Shown here piece after piece: positions 37,798 through 50,746 of a DNA stretch of 64,000 nt. Position numbers and translations under genes: made by a program. Origin of the DNA: Paramecium octaurelia (Eukaryota > Ciliophora > Oligohymenophorea > Peniculida > Parameciidae); the NCBI GenBank assembly GCA_905182995.1, contig CAJJDP010000059.1, positions 261,311-325,310 of the forward strand, given 5' to 3'. The notes under the pieces are model-generated. The model searched no databases, was not told where the DNA came from, and saw nothing but the letters and a program-made list of their open reading frames with translations. Within the stretch, counting starts at the first letter, position 1; each line of letters opens with the position of its first letter.

Positions 37798-38249
37798 TAT
37801 GAAATTAGTTTTAATCAAATGTATATGAGGGTGAGTGTAGAATTAAATTTGATTTTAAAAAAATAAGAAAAATAATTCCGCAATATATACTTCTTGAGCC
37901 TATATAAAGATATATTTGTTGTATTGATGTTGTTAATAACAAAAATCAATAGAGCATTATATATATTTTTCAAAAAATTTATTTAAATAATACTTTTTCA
38001 TAACTGAGAACAACTATAGTATCTTTATCTTTTCTTAAAAATATACTTCCTGTTTAATTTTAGAATGTTGTTGTGGAATAGACATTTCTTTGGTTAATTT
38101 TGGATTTTTCTTCTACGTTTTACTTGAAAAAAATTAAGAATCTTTCTTAACTATTAAATTGTTAATTTATGAAACAAACTTGAATTATACTGATGATGAT
38201 AACTCACTTAATTAGTTGTATATTAGATATAAATTATTAAAATAGAATT
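37798..38249. other. Spacer after the transposase relic
   Basis: About 450 bp of A+T-rich sequence. It may include the transposon's 5' end, but no terminal repeat or target duplication was identified. Confidence 0.4.
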
Positions 38250-39315
38250 TCAATAATCCCTTTCCCTTTGTTTAATGATTTCTTAAATTTCAGTCACCTT
38301 CTTGGTTTTTTTATGATTTTCACCATATTGCATTAGAAATTCTTGATAAGCCAATCCCATATAATGCCTATACTGTTCTTCATTGTTCAACTTTTTGTAT
38401 ACAAAGGCTTAGGCCTATAAATTCTAAGTGATAGGGATAATGTATAATTTGATGTTATTGTCATCGATGTGCTTTCGGAAATATTCTTCAAATAAATTAA
38501 CTATAAACCTTCAATTTATTTCAGGATTTGTAATGCCTCTTTAAAAATTACCTCCTCTGGAAGATTTTCGCTTGAAGGAGTGCCATATTGATAATATCTC
38601 TTTAAATATTTATACCAACATTAAGAAGTCTAAGATAATATACGCTTGATATTACTTTTGCATAAAATTATTCAGCTTCTGAGATTTATTTCTTTTATTG
38701 GAATATTTATCCCATATAATAGTAATTCAGACTTGTTTGTGGATGTTCTGGATCAGAACTGCAAGAATCTGTATAAATCTAATCAAAATTTAGAGAAAAT
38801 AATTACTCCTATTGTTAATTCTGCCAAAGCTTTTTTGTAATCCTTCTAAGCAAAATAGAGTTTTGAAAAGATTTTATGCAACTGGCCATTATACTCAGCA
38901 TTCTCCTTTTCTGATATATCTTAGCCCATTTTGTTGCCATCATCGCTTCCTTTTTCTTTTGGTTTATTGTATTGATACAGATTCCAATAAGCTGCCTGGA
39001 GAAATTCTTCAGCCTTTTTCAATTTGCCTTCTGCTATATATGCTTCTGCTTATATAAATAATCCAGGAAGAAGAAGAACACTGTTTTCACCTCCCAATAT
39101 CTCTTTATATTCAATCATGGCTTTATGGACTTCTTCTGTGGCCTTTGGCATAGGATTAAAGTTACATTGAGTTTATTTTCTAAAATTGCTTAACGAGCCT
39201 ATTCAACAATTTTTTTGAGTGCTTCCTTAGCATCCTCTTTACTTTTTTATGTCTTGTTTTTATCCTTCTCCTTTTCTGGGATTTGGGATTCCTTTAATTT
39301 TTAAGAAGAATTCAT
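38250..39315 (-). CDS. ZMYND12/TTC29-like TPR protein (probable axonemal protein)
   Basis: Introns 38779-38806, 38630-38655 and 38486-38508 are clear. The coding sum is one base short of a multiple of three. The break lies between EQARQAILENKLN and NPMPKATEEVHKAM (about 39155-39185) and is either an indel or an unrecognised intron. TPR-like helices follow ZMYND12: LLLPGLFIQAEAYIAEGKLK, AEEFLQAAYWNLYQY, LYFAQKDYKKALAEL, HPQTSLNYYYMGQIFQQKK, AEQFYAK. The N-terminal MYND zinc finger of the animal protein is absent. Relatives sit with inner-arm dyneins in cilia. About 329 residues if the break is repaired. Confidence 0.7.
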
Positions 39316-39683
39316 ATTATTTATATATGTTTAATTATAATAAAAGTAAAGAGAATGAAAAAAAACAAATTACGACATATCTAATATCAATTTGAGAAAC
39401 ACTTGGTTTTTTTGTCAAATAAAATTTTATGACATCGTATTGCTTAAAAGCTATAAGACAAGGGATCTATTGAAAATTTTACAATAGACACAATAGGATC
39501 GTAATCAGATCATAAGTTGTAGGGGTTTTAACTGATTGGATGGATCTTTTTTTGATTGAATAAGATAGTGCCTCTAATAATTGATTTCTTATGTGGGGTA
39601 AGTTTGCACAGGTATTTATTATGTCGAAGGTACTATCATATACAGCAATATTAGATACTTGATTTATTGTCCAATGATAAAAA

Positions 39684-42008
39684 ATGAAGGGCTGGATGTA
39701 TTATAATATAGGACATTCTTTAAATTATGTAGATTGGAATCAAACTCCTTCAGCTTAGAAAAAAAAGATTGGATCACCTTCATTCTTATTCACTATATAT
39801 AATATCGTGTAATAAGTCTAATGATTTTTGGCATCAACTCTCCTTAATTTATTAAGTAGATGATCGACGCCATTGATTTTTATCAGAAGAATATAGGAAG
39901 ATGAACTGAAGCCATGTAATTCAATACTAGGTAATAATTAATTGTAGTTTAATTCAGAAATGACAAAGTTAACACGATGTCCATCAAATGGAATCTCAAG
40001 ACTATGTTAAAAATTTGGAAGGAAGTGAGTATAATATTCAAAATAGCTAATATTTATGATTATTATTACATTAATATGAGTTCCGTTTAAAAAGAATTAC
40101 AGATTTCAAATTGCAGTGATCGTGGACTCTATTATGATGGCTCTTGCTAATGTGATTTGGGCTACTTTGGAGTTTAATGTGAATTGAAACTCGAAGAACT
40201 CCATTTAGCTACCTATTACACTTTTATAGGATTCTTTTTAATACTCTTTACAATCCTGCTTCTTTTTACTTTAAAATAGCTTTAATTATCTTTGAAAATG
40301 AATAAAATACCTTCCTATTAGAAGTATGAAAATAGATTCTAATATCAATAGAGGATGCAATTATATTAAGAATGTGCTTGGATCTCCTTTGAATTGCATT
40401 TTATGTCTAACCATTTTATTCAGTGTTCTTAAGATTCTATGGTTAGCTTTGGACCCATTTTAATTATATGTATACATAATTAAAATTCTTCATTTTTAGG
40501 ATTACAAAGAGAGGGTATGTGAAAGAATTCTGGCAGAAGTTGTTTACACCATATTATTTTATATATATGGAATTTTATTGATGGTTTGGTATACCATGTA
40601 TGACGAAATTTCTTTTAACATTTCTGAAAAGAAAAATAATACTTCAGAATAATAATTAGCCTCCAAGTCAGAGAATAGAAAATTCATTTTAGCTTATTAT
40701 AAAGACATTATGAAAATAAGACTCTTTCTCGTCTTGATTATATAATTGACGGTAAGTACATTAAATGGTAATTATTAAGCCTTTAAATAGGATTAAGATT
40801 AGGACAACAATATAAAACTATCTTATATATTGCATATGTAATTTTGCTACTGAATTTCATGTAAATTACTTTGATTCATAATAGTTCCTTCATTTTCGAA
40901 TTCCTTCTATATGGTAGATCCTTAAATTAATGCATAGAACAACAACTAAAAAGATTGGATTTAGATAATAGAGAGTAGGAAAGAGAGGAGAAACTGAAAT
41001 TGGCATCAAATAATCAGCAAGTACTCCAATAAATATCTATAAAAGACTGCTCTATCAAAAACATAGTTAAATATTTAATAAGAAGATCAATTATAGTCTC
41101 CAGCCACTCCTGATTAATAAATATTAAGATTGAGCTCCTTAAGTGCAAGTGATGAAAGTCATGAATAGAGGGATACATCAAGAGCCATCATATAAATTGA
41201 AAAATTTTAACCTCCATCTTTCTTAAAAAAACAGGTAACTTTCAGATCACCTCAAAGTATTCCAACTTAATAGAATACTGAAGTGAAAAGGGAAGTCCTA
41301 AAAACATCTATGAAAACCATTTTAAGTGAAGAGTCTCAAAACTCTTTACATGTAGAAGAAGTTTATAATCATTAAAAAGCCAATTCTTGTTTACTTAACG
41401 AGGAGGATTGTGATTAAACTGATTTTAATTGGAATATAAAAAAAGAAAGAGCTAGCGTTAAGAAGATCAAAAAGTAGTAGATTAAAATTGTCGAAAAAAT
41501 AAAATAATAAGTCAATGAAACTAAAAGATAAAAGAAAGCAACAATCAAAAATAATAATAATAAAGATGGTATTAACTAAGATTCCTTTCAAATTGAAGAT
41601 GATAAGAAAATAAAAAACTAATTGGCTTAAGTGTATTAAGCTGAGATGCTTGCTTAATAAAAGTAAATTAGAACTGCTAATCTAAATGCAGATAAGAAAG
41701 TACTTTCTAAAATTTAAATGCTTATATACGTTGGGGTGTTTCTAGAAATCTGTTTTGGAGCCTTGTCAATTGTTATTTTATTAACGGATTTATTAAAAAA
41801 ACCTGTAGGTTAATTTGATAATTATTATATTAGGTACTATTTGCTATTTGTATATTTCAGCAATGCTTCAATTCTTATCTCTGATAACTGTGTTGAAGTT
41901 GTTTCGAGATGTTAAAAGTCAAGAAGTTTTGAATCTAATTTGGATTTAAAAAGTTGGAAACCGAAAAAATAAGATTAATTAATAATATTATTTTACAATT
42001 CCATTTGA
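39684..42008 (+). CDS. EGF-like, multi-span membrane protein (5' exons uncertain)
   Basis: Near 40.1 kb an EGF-like knot appears (NCSDRGLYYDG then CQCDLGYFGVQCE), followed by hydrophobic spans YTFIGFFLILFTILLLF, CILCLTILFSVLKILWLAL, VVYTILFYIYGILLMVWYT, LFLVLIIQL and IAYVILLLNFMQITLI. A long basic Gln-rich cytosolic loop follows (41.0-41.7 kb). Two last spans are YVGVFLEICFGALSIVILL and YYLLFVYFSNASILI. The stop is TGA 42006-42008. The set of spans recalls THH1/TOM1/TOM3-type proteins, but this is tentative. Several exon junctions need small introns that were not all fixed, and the start could be anywhere from 39.6 to 40.1 kb. Confidence 0.6.
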
Positions 42009-42426
42009 TTAAACTAGGCAAGATGAATCTAAAAGAAAGTTTGAACAAAGAATTAATATGCATATAAGATGATGATTCTAATTTTGTATTTGTTTATACT
42101 TATAGAAAATAAGATTAATTAATATTCATTAAATCTCCTTATCACTGAATTTGATTAAAATTAACTTAATTGCTCAAGCATTTTAATTAATCCAATAGAT
42201 TACTTGCCAATTCGAGTTAATTTCTTACCACTAGGTCTGTTCTTTTTTATAACATTATTTTAAATTGATAACTTATAAGTGCTTGACTTCCATTATCGAA
42301 TCTATAAGTGATTCCTAATTCATGATAAAAATCATTTCTAATTACAAAATAAAAATTACTTATAAAATTGAACTAAATTTGGTCTAAATCTCTAATTATC
42401 TTTTATCTTGTTATATTCATAAATCA
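42009..42426. other. Convergent spacer with an open minus-strand frame
   Basis: The minus strand stays protein-like here (ITYRFDNGSQALISYQFK near 42.28 kb), so the neighbouring unknown gene may extend downstream through an unseen intron. Otherwise A+T rich. Confidence 0.35.
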
Positions 42427-43149
42427 TCATTCTTGATTATATTTTGGATAATAACTGTGAAAATCAGCTCCAATTTCAAAGTTGTTTATTAGAATAAATT
42501 AAGATTCTAACTTTAATAAATTAAAACATAATAAACCTTATTTTATTATTCTCATTGTTCTCTCTCTTTCTATTATTGATTATATGTTTCTAAAATCTCT
42601 AATATTTAATTTTAAGTCTTCATTTCTTTTATAGGTTAATTTGCCTGCCTATTCTTCACTTTCTTCTGATGATGAAGTAGTCTAATATTCAGATGATTAT
42701 TTATCTTCAACTTCTTATTGAAATTTTGAATTTACTTTCATAGATGTAACCGTGGATTTAGTTTAAGGTAATTCAGATTTTATTATCTACTCCTCTTAAT
42801 ACACTTTTATTAAAATATTATAATGATTTCTATCTTACAAAATGAGAAGATACATTTTCAAAGTAATTGACTGATGTTTTATTAAGTTTTTAAAGATTTA
42901 ATTTTCATCTCTTAATCTTAAATATATGATTTCATTTTTCTGTACTTAGCTGCTTACATTGGATATTTAAATAAATTGTTATTTTTTCAATTCAATTAGT
43001 CAATTCTTTAAGTCTCAATGAAAAACCTAAAACGACTTACTTCTTAGCATATCCTCCAAAAATCTTGATCTAAAAGGGCCAAATCTTAGGGGTTTAGCCA
43101 GCTTCTACTAATCTTCAAGCCTCTCCTCTACTAGTTAACCATTTTCCAT
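42427..43149 (-). CDS. Unknown Ser/Glu-rich protein
   Basis: ATG 43149 opens MENGQLVEERLEDQQKLAKP, then LRFGPFRSRFLEDMLRSK. After one or two introns that could not be fixed exactly, an open frame continues with KSTVTSMKVNSKFQQEVEDK, a Ser/Glu stretch (TTSSSEESEEQ) and LNIRDFRNIQSIIERERTM, to TGA 42427-42429. No known domain. Exon borders near 43.02-43.06 kb and the true 3' end are uncertain. Confidence 0.45.
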
Positions 43150-43499
43150 TTCGTCAATTAAAATTAAAAACTAGGCCTATAGTATTTAAGCAAGAGAGGA
43201 GACTAGAGTAACAGTTTTGTATATTGAAAATATAGATGATTAAAAATTTAACAAGGTTCTTATGTCTAAATGCATGAATGTGAACTCTTTAATTCCTTTC
43301 GAAAGACTTTCTAAAAATTAGACTAAATTAACAATGTTGCTATTATTCAACTATAAAATTCATATCTGGACAATCAATCACTGTATGGTCGTCTCGAAGA
43401 CAACTAAAACAAAAGACATTAATAAGTTGATAACCATATTAATAAAATTTCATCTTTAATTTAATGAAATTTTTCCTATTTATTAACAACAATATTAAT

Positions 43500-44547
43500 A
43501 CTGAGTCAATTTGATTAGATTTCAATAATTATGTAAACAATGACTTATCGATATAAACCAGTAAAGAAACCAACCCTCCAAAATAGTCTTTTTATTCTAG
43601 TTTATTGAATTTCCGATTTTTCTTTGAAAGATAATTCAATATTTCCACGTTGAATGAAATAGAGATGCTTTTCTGTTGCTATAGGTTCATTCTCAAAGAA
43701 GATGAAATTATCAGGTAAAGCAGTGTGTTATTTGAAAGTCTTTGTCACCTATTTGAGGAATGTCATTTAAAAATTACGTCTTAATGCAACTGGTATTTGT
43801 AGTTTGTTTCTTCATGTGTTTAAAATTTAATTTGACTTTTTACTAATTTCAGCCTTGTTATCTTCCATTCCTTATAATGATATAACTTATGTTGTTTAAA
43901 GTAACAGAGAAAACTACAGTGGCAATCATCAAAAAGAATATTCTAAATAATCTTTCCAAAGGAGTTCTAGGAGAGATGTCTCCATATCCAACAGTACTAA
44001 TAGTTATAACAGCCCAATAGAGTGAGTTGATGTATTCAACTGACCAACCTTCTTCATATATGCCGTAATAATTAAGCCAATTGATCTAAGAGTCTTCATT
44101 GACAGCAATGTAATGGAGGATGCATCCAAACCAATGAGACCAAAATAATAACAATCCACTCAATTTAATAAGGCTAACAATAGTAGACAGCATGATATTT
44201 AATTACGCAGCATCCTCTATTTTATCAAAAAAGATCTTTAATTTTGCCTATCTCAAAAGACGTATGATCTTGATAAATCTCATAAATCTGACAAGTCTGA
44301 GTAAGGACAATTTTTAGGGAGGTACCTCACATTAATTAACCATAGTCATCTGCATGAAATACCCAATTATCATTTTGATTTTGAATTGCGCCTTAATTAT
44401 TGTCTTTATTTTTAGAAAACTCCATAATTTGGATTTCACATTTTTGTACAATAGCCTATCTTATATTTAATAATAGATGTACTTATAGTTTATTTCAATG
44501 AACACTGATTTGGTAAGTCCCAACTTTTAATTGATGACAGTAAACAT
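43500..44547 (-). CDS. Voltage-gated, cyclic-nucleotide-binding K+ channel (CNG/KCNH type), first copy
   Basis: A voltage-sensor S4 with regular Arg (LLRLVRFMRFIKIIRLLRQ), a post-S4 linker KIFFDKIEDAAQLN, S5 LIKLSGLLLFWSHWFGCILH, the pore YWAVITISTVGYGDISP with the K+-selective GYG, and S6 FLMIATVVFSVTL are clear. A later block ENEPIATEKHLYFIQRG fits a cyclic-nucleotide-binding domain, followed by GFFTGLYR. An in-frame TGA between S6 and that domain, and the 3' end, were not resolved. From ATG 44547 the N-terminus lacks obvious S1-S3 segments, so upstream exons may be missed. Cilium and cortex channels of this type set K+ conductance in Paramecium. Confidence 0.75.
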
Positions 44548-45456
44548 ATATTATTTATATAATTTGATAATTATGATTAGAATAATTAAGGATTTATCAA
44601 TAATAATTCATAAATTTGGTTTTTTGAGTTCCATTCTGTTATCATTGAAATTAGCTTTATTCTAATTTTCTTTTGCTTCTTATGCTTGTTCCTATTGTTC
44701 CAAGGCCAATTGATATTTTTCCAAAGATTCTTAGACAATTTTTGTAGCCTTAACAAAGCAGAAATGGAAAGTTTCAATGAATGTGTCCAAATGTCTAAAA
44801 TCAATATATGAATTGATACTCTTTAGTATGTTATGGTTACAGATTGACTCTCAATCTGGCCTATCCCATTCTAACAATAGGATATTCAATTCCGTTGCAA
44901 TGAATTCCTTCATCAATCATTAATCTTGTTACTACTCTACATACTAATTCATTTCCTATCAACAATGGCAAAATTGGAGATGGATAACCAATTATCTGAT
45001 AACCTCTAGCATTGAGTTCCTTTTTCATATAATGATAATTCTCCAAGACTTTAACTCTCAATCTATTTCCAACTTCGCTTTTTAGTATTCTTAATTGAGC
45101 TAGAGCAGTAGCACATTACACTGGATTCACTGAGTTAGTGAACATATAAGCTGAAGAGAAGAACTTAAGATAATCAATGACTTCAAATGAATTGCACGCA
45201 ACCCAACCAACATTTGTTGATAAACATTTTGATCCTCCAGACATTAATAATACATTAGAGAAATCTTCTAGACCTTATAATTCAAACATTCCCTTGCCTA
45301 CATTTATCAATTTAACTCATTACCTGTTTTGCCCATACATCCAAAGTCGTGAGCACAATCAATTAACAAAAATGCCTCATATTTCATTGTCAATTTTTAT
45401 AAAGCCACCAAATCAGTATAATCACTATCCATACTAAACAAACCCTCTGTTACTAC
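44120..45456. repeat. Contig-overlap duplicate, left copy (1337 bp)
   Basis: Identical, same orientation, to 45458-46794, separated by one N at 45457 (offset 1338). It contains the 5' part of the channel gene and the 3' part of the aminotransferase-like gene. Confidence 0.9.
44608..45456 (-). CDS. Truncated duplicate of the alpha-oxoamine synthase 3' part
   Basis: Same as the 3' exons of the gene at 45946-47663. It stops at the N, inside the segment that encodes GLFSMDSDYTD in the complete copy. It is an artefact of the overlap, not a second gene. Confidence 0.85.
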
Positions 45457-45457
45457 N

Positions 45458-46794
45458 ATGCATCCAAACCAATGAGACCAAAATAATAACAATCCACTCA
45501 ATTTAATAAGGCTAACAATAGTAGACAGCATGATATTTAATTACGCAGCATCCTCTATTTTATCAAAAAAGATCTTTAATTTTGCCTATCTCAAAAGACG
45601 TATGATCTTGATAAATCTCATAAATCTGACAAGTCTGAGTAAGGACAATTTTTAGGGAGGTACCTCACATTAATTAACCATAGTCATCTGCATGAAATAC
45701 CCAATTATCATTTTGATTTTGAATTGCGCCTTAATTATTGTCTTTATTTTTAGAAAACTCCATAATTTGGATTTCACATTTTTGTACAATAGCCTATCTT
45801 ATATTTAATAATAGATGTACTTATAGTTTATTTCAATGAACACTGATTTGGTAAGTCCCAACTTTTAATTGATGACAGTAAACATATATTATTTATATAA
45901 TTTGATAATTATGATTAGAATAATTAAGGATTTATCAATAATAATTCATAAATTTGGTTTTTTGAGTTCCATTCTGTTATCATTGAAATTAGCTTTATTC
46001 TAATTTTCTTTTGCTTCTTATGCTTGTTCCTATTGTTCCAAGGCCAATTGATATTTTTCCAAAGATTCTTAGACAATTTTTGTAGCCTTAACAAAGCAGA
46101 AATGGAAAGTTTCAATGAATGTGTCCAAATGTCTAAAATCAATATATGAATTGATACTCTTTAGTATGTTATGGTTACAGATTGACTCTCAATCTGGCCT
46201 ATCCCATTCTAACAATAGGATATTCAATTCCGTTGCAATGAATTCCTTCATCAATCATTAATCTTGTTACTACTCTACATACTAATTCATTTCCTATCAA
46301 CAATGGCAAAATTGGAGATGGATAACCAATTATCTGATAACCTCTAGCATTGAGTTCCTTTTTCATATAATGATAATTCTCCAAGACTTTAACTCTCAAT
46401 CTATTTCCAACTTCGCTTTTTAGTATTCTTAATTGAGCTAGAGCAGTAGCACATTACACTGGATTCACTGAGTTAGTGAACATATAAGCTGAAGAGAAGA
46501 ACTTAAGATAATCAATGACTTCAAATGAATTGCACGCAACCCAACCAACATTTGTTGATAAACATTTTGATCCTCCAGACATTAATAATACATTAGAGAA
46601 ATCTTCTAGACCTTATAATTCAAACATTCCCTTGCCTACATTTATCAATTTAACTCATTACCTGTTTTGCCCATACATCCAAAGTCGTGAGCACAATCAA
46701 TTAACAAAAATGCCTCATATTTCATTGTCAATTTTTATAAAGCCACCAAATCAGTATAATCACTATCCATACTAAACAAACCCTCTGTTACTAC
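45458..46794. repeat. Contig-overlap duplicate, right copy (1337 bp)
   Basis: Repeats 44120-45456 exactly. Includes a second, 3'-truncated piece of the channel gene (45458-45885, minus strand). Confidence 0.9.
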
Positions 46795-47663
46795 TAGAAT
46801 ACAAGCATCAGGATTTGCAGTTCTGATTTCTGATAGTTTTTTCTCCATTGCTTCCAAACTTAAATGTGGAACTCTTGACACATTCTTTGTGGCTGCAAAT
46901 GCTCCTTCAGTAAGACAATTATGGCATAATTCATCCATAATCACAAAATCATAGGGCCTACTTATTACAGTATACCAATACCTTATCAAACCTTTGATCA
47001 CTCCAAACCCTGCTAACCATCCTGCACTGTAAAGAATTACTTCATTCATTCCCCAATAATCCTTCAACTCTTCTTTTAACTACATATAATATTTCGATGC
47101 TCCAAATGCCAATGGTGCTCCACAAGAATTCACTGAGTACTCTTAAGCAGCAGTGGCAGCGGCTTCCTAAAATAATTTTTAAGTTAAACTACTTTTGCCT
47201 ATTCATTTGTACACAATCCCAAGTAATCAGCAGAGGCGAAGTTAATTCCATAAAATATATCTCCATAATCGTCCATTCCTATTTTTAAACTTATACTGTA
47301 CCATAGCATTCTTGAGCAGGTGGAGACATATTTCTTCTCTCATAAAGAATTATTTTCTGTTTTCTCAAAGATCCCACTAAATTCTAAAATCCCTTTACTC
47401 TTTCAAACAAATTCTATGATATACACCTACATTACTACCTTTCCCTCCACATTTTTATATTCCAAATGACTCAATTTCAAATTTGTGATTGTTATACTTC
47501 TATCAAACTCCTAACTTGGATTCAAACTTGGGTATTTTTACATTTCTACTCTTCTCTATTTAATTCAAATAATAATGTTCCCTCAGAAATTCCTGATTTG
47601 AATCACTCAAAAGTACTACACAAATTTTTCGGAATTAATTAAATACGTATTATTTTATTACAT
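45946..47663 (-). CDS. PLP-dependent alpha-oxoamine synthase (serine palmitoyltransferase/KBL group)
   Basis: Seven introns (29, 19, 25, 23, 26, 26 and 25 nt, 5' to 3') leave exactly 514 residues. Markers: SADYLGLCTNEQAKEAA, YSVNSCGAPLAFGASKYYMQL, DFVIMDELCHNCLTEGAF, LLIDCAHDFGCMG (family: DE.H..G..G) and LLMSGGSKCLSTNVGWVAC, where the Lys is the likely PLP Schiff base. It ends with a long Gln/Glu helix (LEKYQLALEQQEQAQE). The family condenses an amino acid with an acyl-CoA. Serine palmitoyltransferase starts sphingolipid synthesis. Which substrate this member uses is not decided by the sequence. A partial duplicate lies at 44608-45456. Confidence 0.82.
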
Positions 47664-47709
47664 AATATTATTAAAATATGTATCTAATTTCAAATTTAAA
47701 TTAATCAGC

Positions 47710-48505
47710 TCACTTTATATAAACACAACTTTAATACCTAATGATTACCAATCCTTCAGGTTTTTGATTTATTTCACCCTCGTGTCTAATTTAAAGGTCA
47801 TGGGTAAACAATTGTTTGACATCTGTTTAAATAAAAATAATATGTAACAATTATACTCATTAAATTTATTTATTCTAATTTTTCATTCCCATCCCTGATA
47901 TTAACTTTATTATCCGTAGTATAGATGCAACTCTTAGCCCCAGGTATTATTAAATGTCCCCACTTCTATTTAACTAAAATGCTTCCCTTTAATAAATCAA
48001 ACCTTTAATTTCCATTAGAGACATTCAAAAAATACAAAAATCACAACCACAACTCTCCGTAGTCAAATTAGTAATATCTTCTCTATTTCTTATGGTTTCA
48101 TTGCAATTAATTCAAAACTTTTCGCAATGATCAACCTTACTCAATCTCTTTGAAAATGCTCCTGACTTTTTCATAAACCAGAACCTAAATCAATACCTGA
48201 CCTACATAAAATGCCACTGCTTTACAAATTTAATTCTAAAATTATTCAGTCTCTTTCAGCAATTTATTACCTATTCTCATAGGGATATTTTAACCAAAAC
48301 TTTATTTTCACTCATATACATTGCGATAGATCTTGAATTCTTCAAGCTACTCGAAATTTTTATCTTCATCTCATTATTCATCAGATATTCATAAAACTAT
48401 CTAAATTATGATCTTTATTTCTTAAATAATCAAAACTTTAATGCATTCGTTATCTTAATCCCATTTCCTCTATGCTTCAAAGTTTCCTATTTCTTTTTTT
48501 GACAT
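47710..48505 (-). CDS. Unknown protein with a Cys-rich patch
   Basis: ATG 48505 opens MSKKEIGNFEAQRKWDQDNE. Open segments then alternate frames through small introns: a Cys-rich part (KVDHCEKF ... CNETIRNREDITN ... ESCGCDFC) that could bind zinc, and a last part (KGSILVKQKWGHLIIPGAK; VNIRDGNEKLEQINLM) ending HEGEINQKPEGLVIIRYQ and TGA 47710-47712. A 35-nt intron near 47.83 kb is clear; the others are not fixed. The Cys pattern recalls RING or IBR fingers but is not a convincing match. Confidence 0.5.
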
Positions 48506-48609
48506 TTTACAAAATCAAGTCTTTAGTACTGTTCTCTTTGTGAAACATTAAAATATTCATACAACAATTATAATATTACAATCACATTCTATAATATATA
48601 TAAATAATT

Positions 48610-50092
48610 TCAAAAAGTGGTTTCATTTTTAAAATACATAAAGTATTAAAGTAATTTAGTTTAATTATAATTTTGTTTTTTTGGAATCCCATTAGAATAA
48701 ATCTAGCATTTCAACTTTCTATACTTTGAAGGAAATTCTATCTACTGAATTTTAGGACATAATTCACTCTTCCGTTGATGTCCTAATGAATCAAAGTTGT
48801 TAACCAATTTCAAATATGCATTATATAATCGAGATACAGAAGAAGCGAAAGTTTATTCACGAAAATAAGTAGTGCTTTTTTAAAAATAGACTACTTTCTA
48901 AGTAGCTATCCTTTCCAACTATTTTAAATCTTTCATTAAATAATGAATAATCACTATTTAAACTATTAAGGAGAATATAAAAAAGGTTCCCAATATTTGT
49001 AACCAGGAATTAATAAATTGATTTTGAAACCCAATCTGTTTATTATAAATGTCCTGTTGCTATTTCAAATATTGACTTTCATCATAAACTATGAATAAAA
49101 AATAATTTAATTCAGTCAGTATTGTTCTCAAAACTATGATATTTTCTAATAGACACTATTGTACAAGTAAAAAATATCTTCACCATCTTTATTAAGTTAT
49201 TCCAATCAGTTTCATTAAATCCTGTTAAACTTTAGTTGTACAATTTTATTAAAACCTTTACTCCATTAGCATAAAGATCACTGATGACAATATTACCACT
49301 GCTATCCACTAAATAATATTATGAAGTATTGGTTTGAATCTTGGGCATTCTTGTAAAATCTAAATCTTGTCCTATCAATCCTTCGAATTAGTTATGAGTT
49401 AAATTTGTGGTCTATGAAATGAAAACTACATCTATCCATGAAACATACGGATCGCTTACTATAATTTATTTGCCTGTTCCCATCTGAGCCACATGATCTC
49501 TATACCATTACCTAGTATGAGGGTAATAGTTTGAGATTGCATATCCTCTGTTTTATGTAAAAAATTATTCCTCTCCTACATGAGCCATCAAAGTTAATAA
49601 TTAAAGGTCATAAATTCTTAAGGTTTGAGTTAATAAGGATGTTAATTTTAATATGTTCTAATATTTACTAATATTTAAGCCATTTGTCAAATTGCAAAAA
49701 GCATAGCAAAAAGAAAAAAAGTATGCATATGAATCATTAAATTATTGATTATTTAAGCAATCATAAGGCATTTCAATCTGGAAATCCTTATCGATTATCT
49801 AATATAACTAATTAATAGATAAAAGCTATCTTGTACTATCCTAAAAAACGTCGAGAGTTGAAGATTTTTCAAGGTAACTCAACAAACTCAAATGATTTTG
49901 AGTTTCTTTATGAAATATTTCTTAAGTAATAGCCATTAATTATTCTGTAACAATGTACATATAGATTAAATTGCTAACTAAAAAAATTATCACACTAAAA
50001 AGTGTAATAATTAAGTGGAAACAACAAATCTAATTGCCTATCCTCCAATTTCTACATAAAAAGTTTCTATAAACCTCTTTTTTCTCTATCAT
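48610..50092 (-). CDS. Cache-domain, two-span membrane receptor-like protein
   Basis: One 28-nt intron (49156-49183) leaves exactly 484 residues. Span 1 is LIITLFSVIIFLVSNLIYMY (about residues 25-45). An extracellular region of about 230 residues follows, with a double-Cache pattern: YYPHTRQWYRDHVAQMG, then IIVSDPYVSWIDVVFISQ and YLVDSSGNIVISDLYANG. Span 2 is WLQILGTFFIFSLIVQIVII, and a cytosolic helix starting HYLMKDLKQLERIA resembles a HAMP linker. Cache domains bind small ligands in bacterial chemoreceptors and in eukaryotic alpha2-delta subunits. No output domain follows, so it may work with a partner. Confidence 0.7.
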
Positions 50093-50746
50093 ATATTTTC
50101 CACTTAATAAATGAAAATTATTTTTTTTAAAAAGAAAAGGTTTTTAATGGTTGATTAAATACTCATATATCCATTGTTTGAGGATATTTTTATCACCATT
50201 CATTTATAGATTTAAATTCGTTTTCAGTGCAATTTTGGGGTGAATTTTGAATTGCAATATCAAATATCATCTTAAATATGAAGTGTGTTTTAAATTTTTT
50301 TAAAGAATCTAATTAAATACATAAAATTATGAGTATCTAAATATAATTGTCAAAATAATATTTATTATGACATTTAATAAGAAAATATCCTATGCCTTTA
50401 GAGCATCTCCTCTCAAACATTGATGAAATAATTTATAATTAATTCTCTTTAAAATCAAAAATAATATTTCATTAAAATATTTCCATGGAGCCATAATTTT
50501 TCAAATTATTTCCTTAAATCGAATTTAAGATAAGTAAAAAAATACAAATAACTATTTTCATATTATCAAAATTTATGATGGAATTATTTAAAAATGTTTT
50601 TACTCTTGAAAATCCATTTAATAATAGTGGATATTTTAATAGTCAAAGTAAACTTCATATCATCTAAAATATAGATAGCCTATCTATTTGTTGTGGATAA
50701 TTTTAAATTGAATAAGGCTATTATTATAAATTATTAATTCGAATAG
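50093..50746. other. Divergent intergenic region
   Basis: About 650 bp, very A+T rich, no gene found. Presumed promoter of the Cache gene and, formerly, of the CDPK relic. Confidence 0.45.

Noticed and set aside
44586-46142. Two separate oxoamine synthase genes
   Set aside because: The first copy is only the overlap duplicate and lacks the 5' half.
47850-48200. TGA as cysteine (euplotid-type code) in the Cys-rich gene, since TGA falls near Cys-pattern positions
   Set aside because: Everywhere else in the window TGA ends well-known genes, and small introns can explain these TGA codons.
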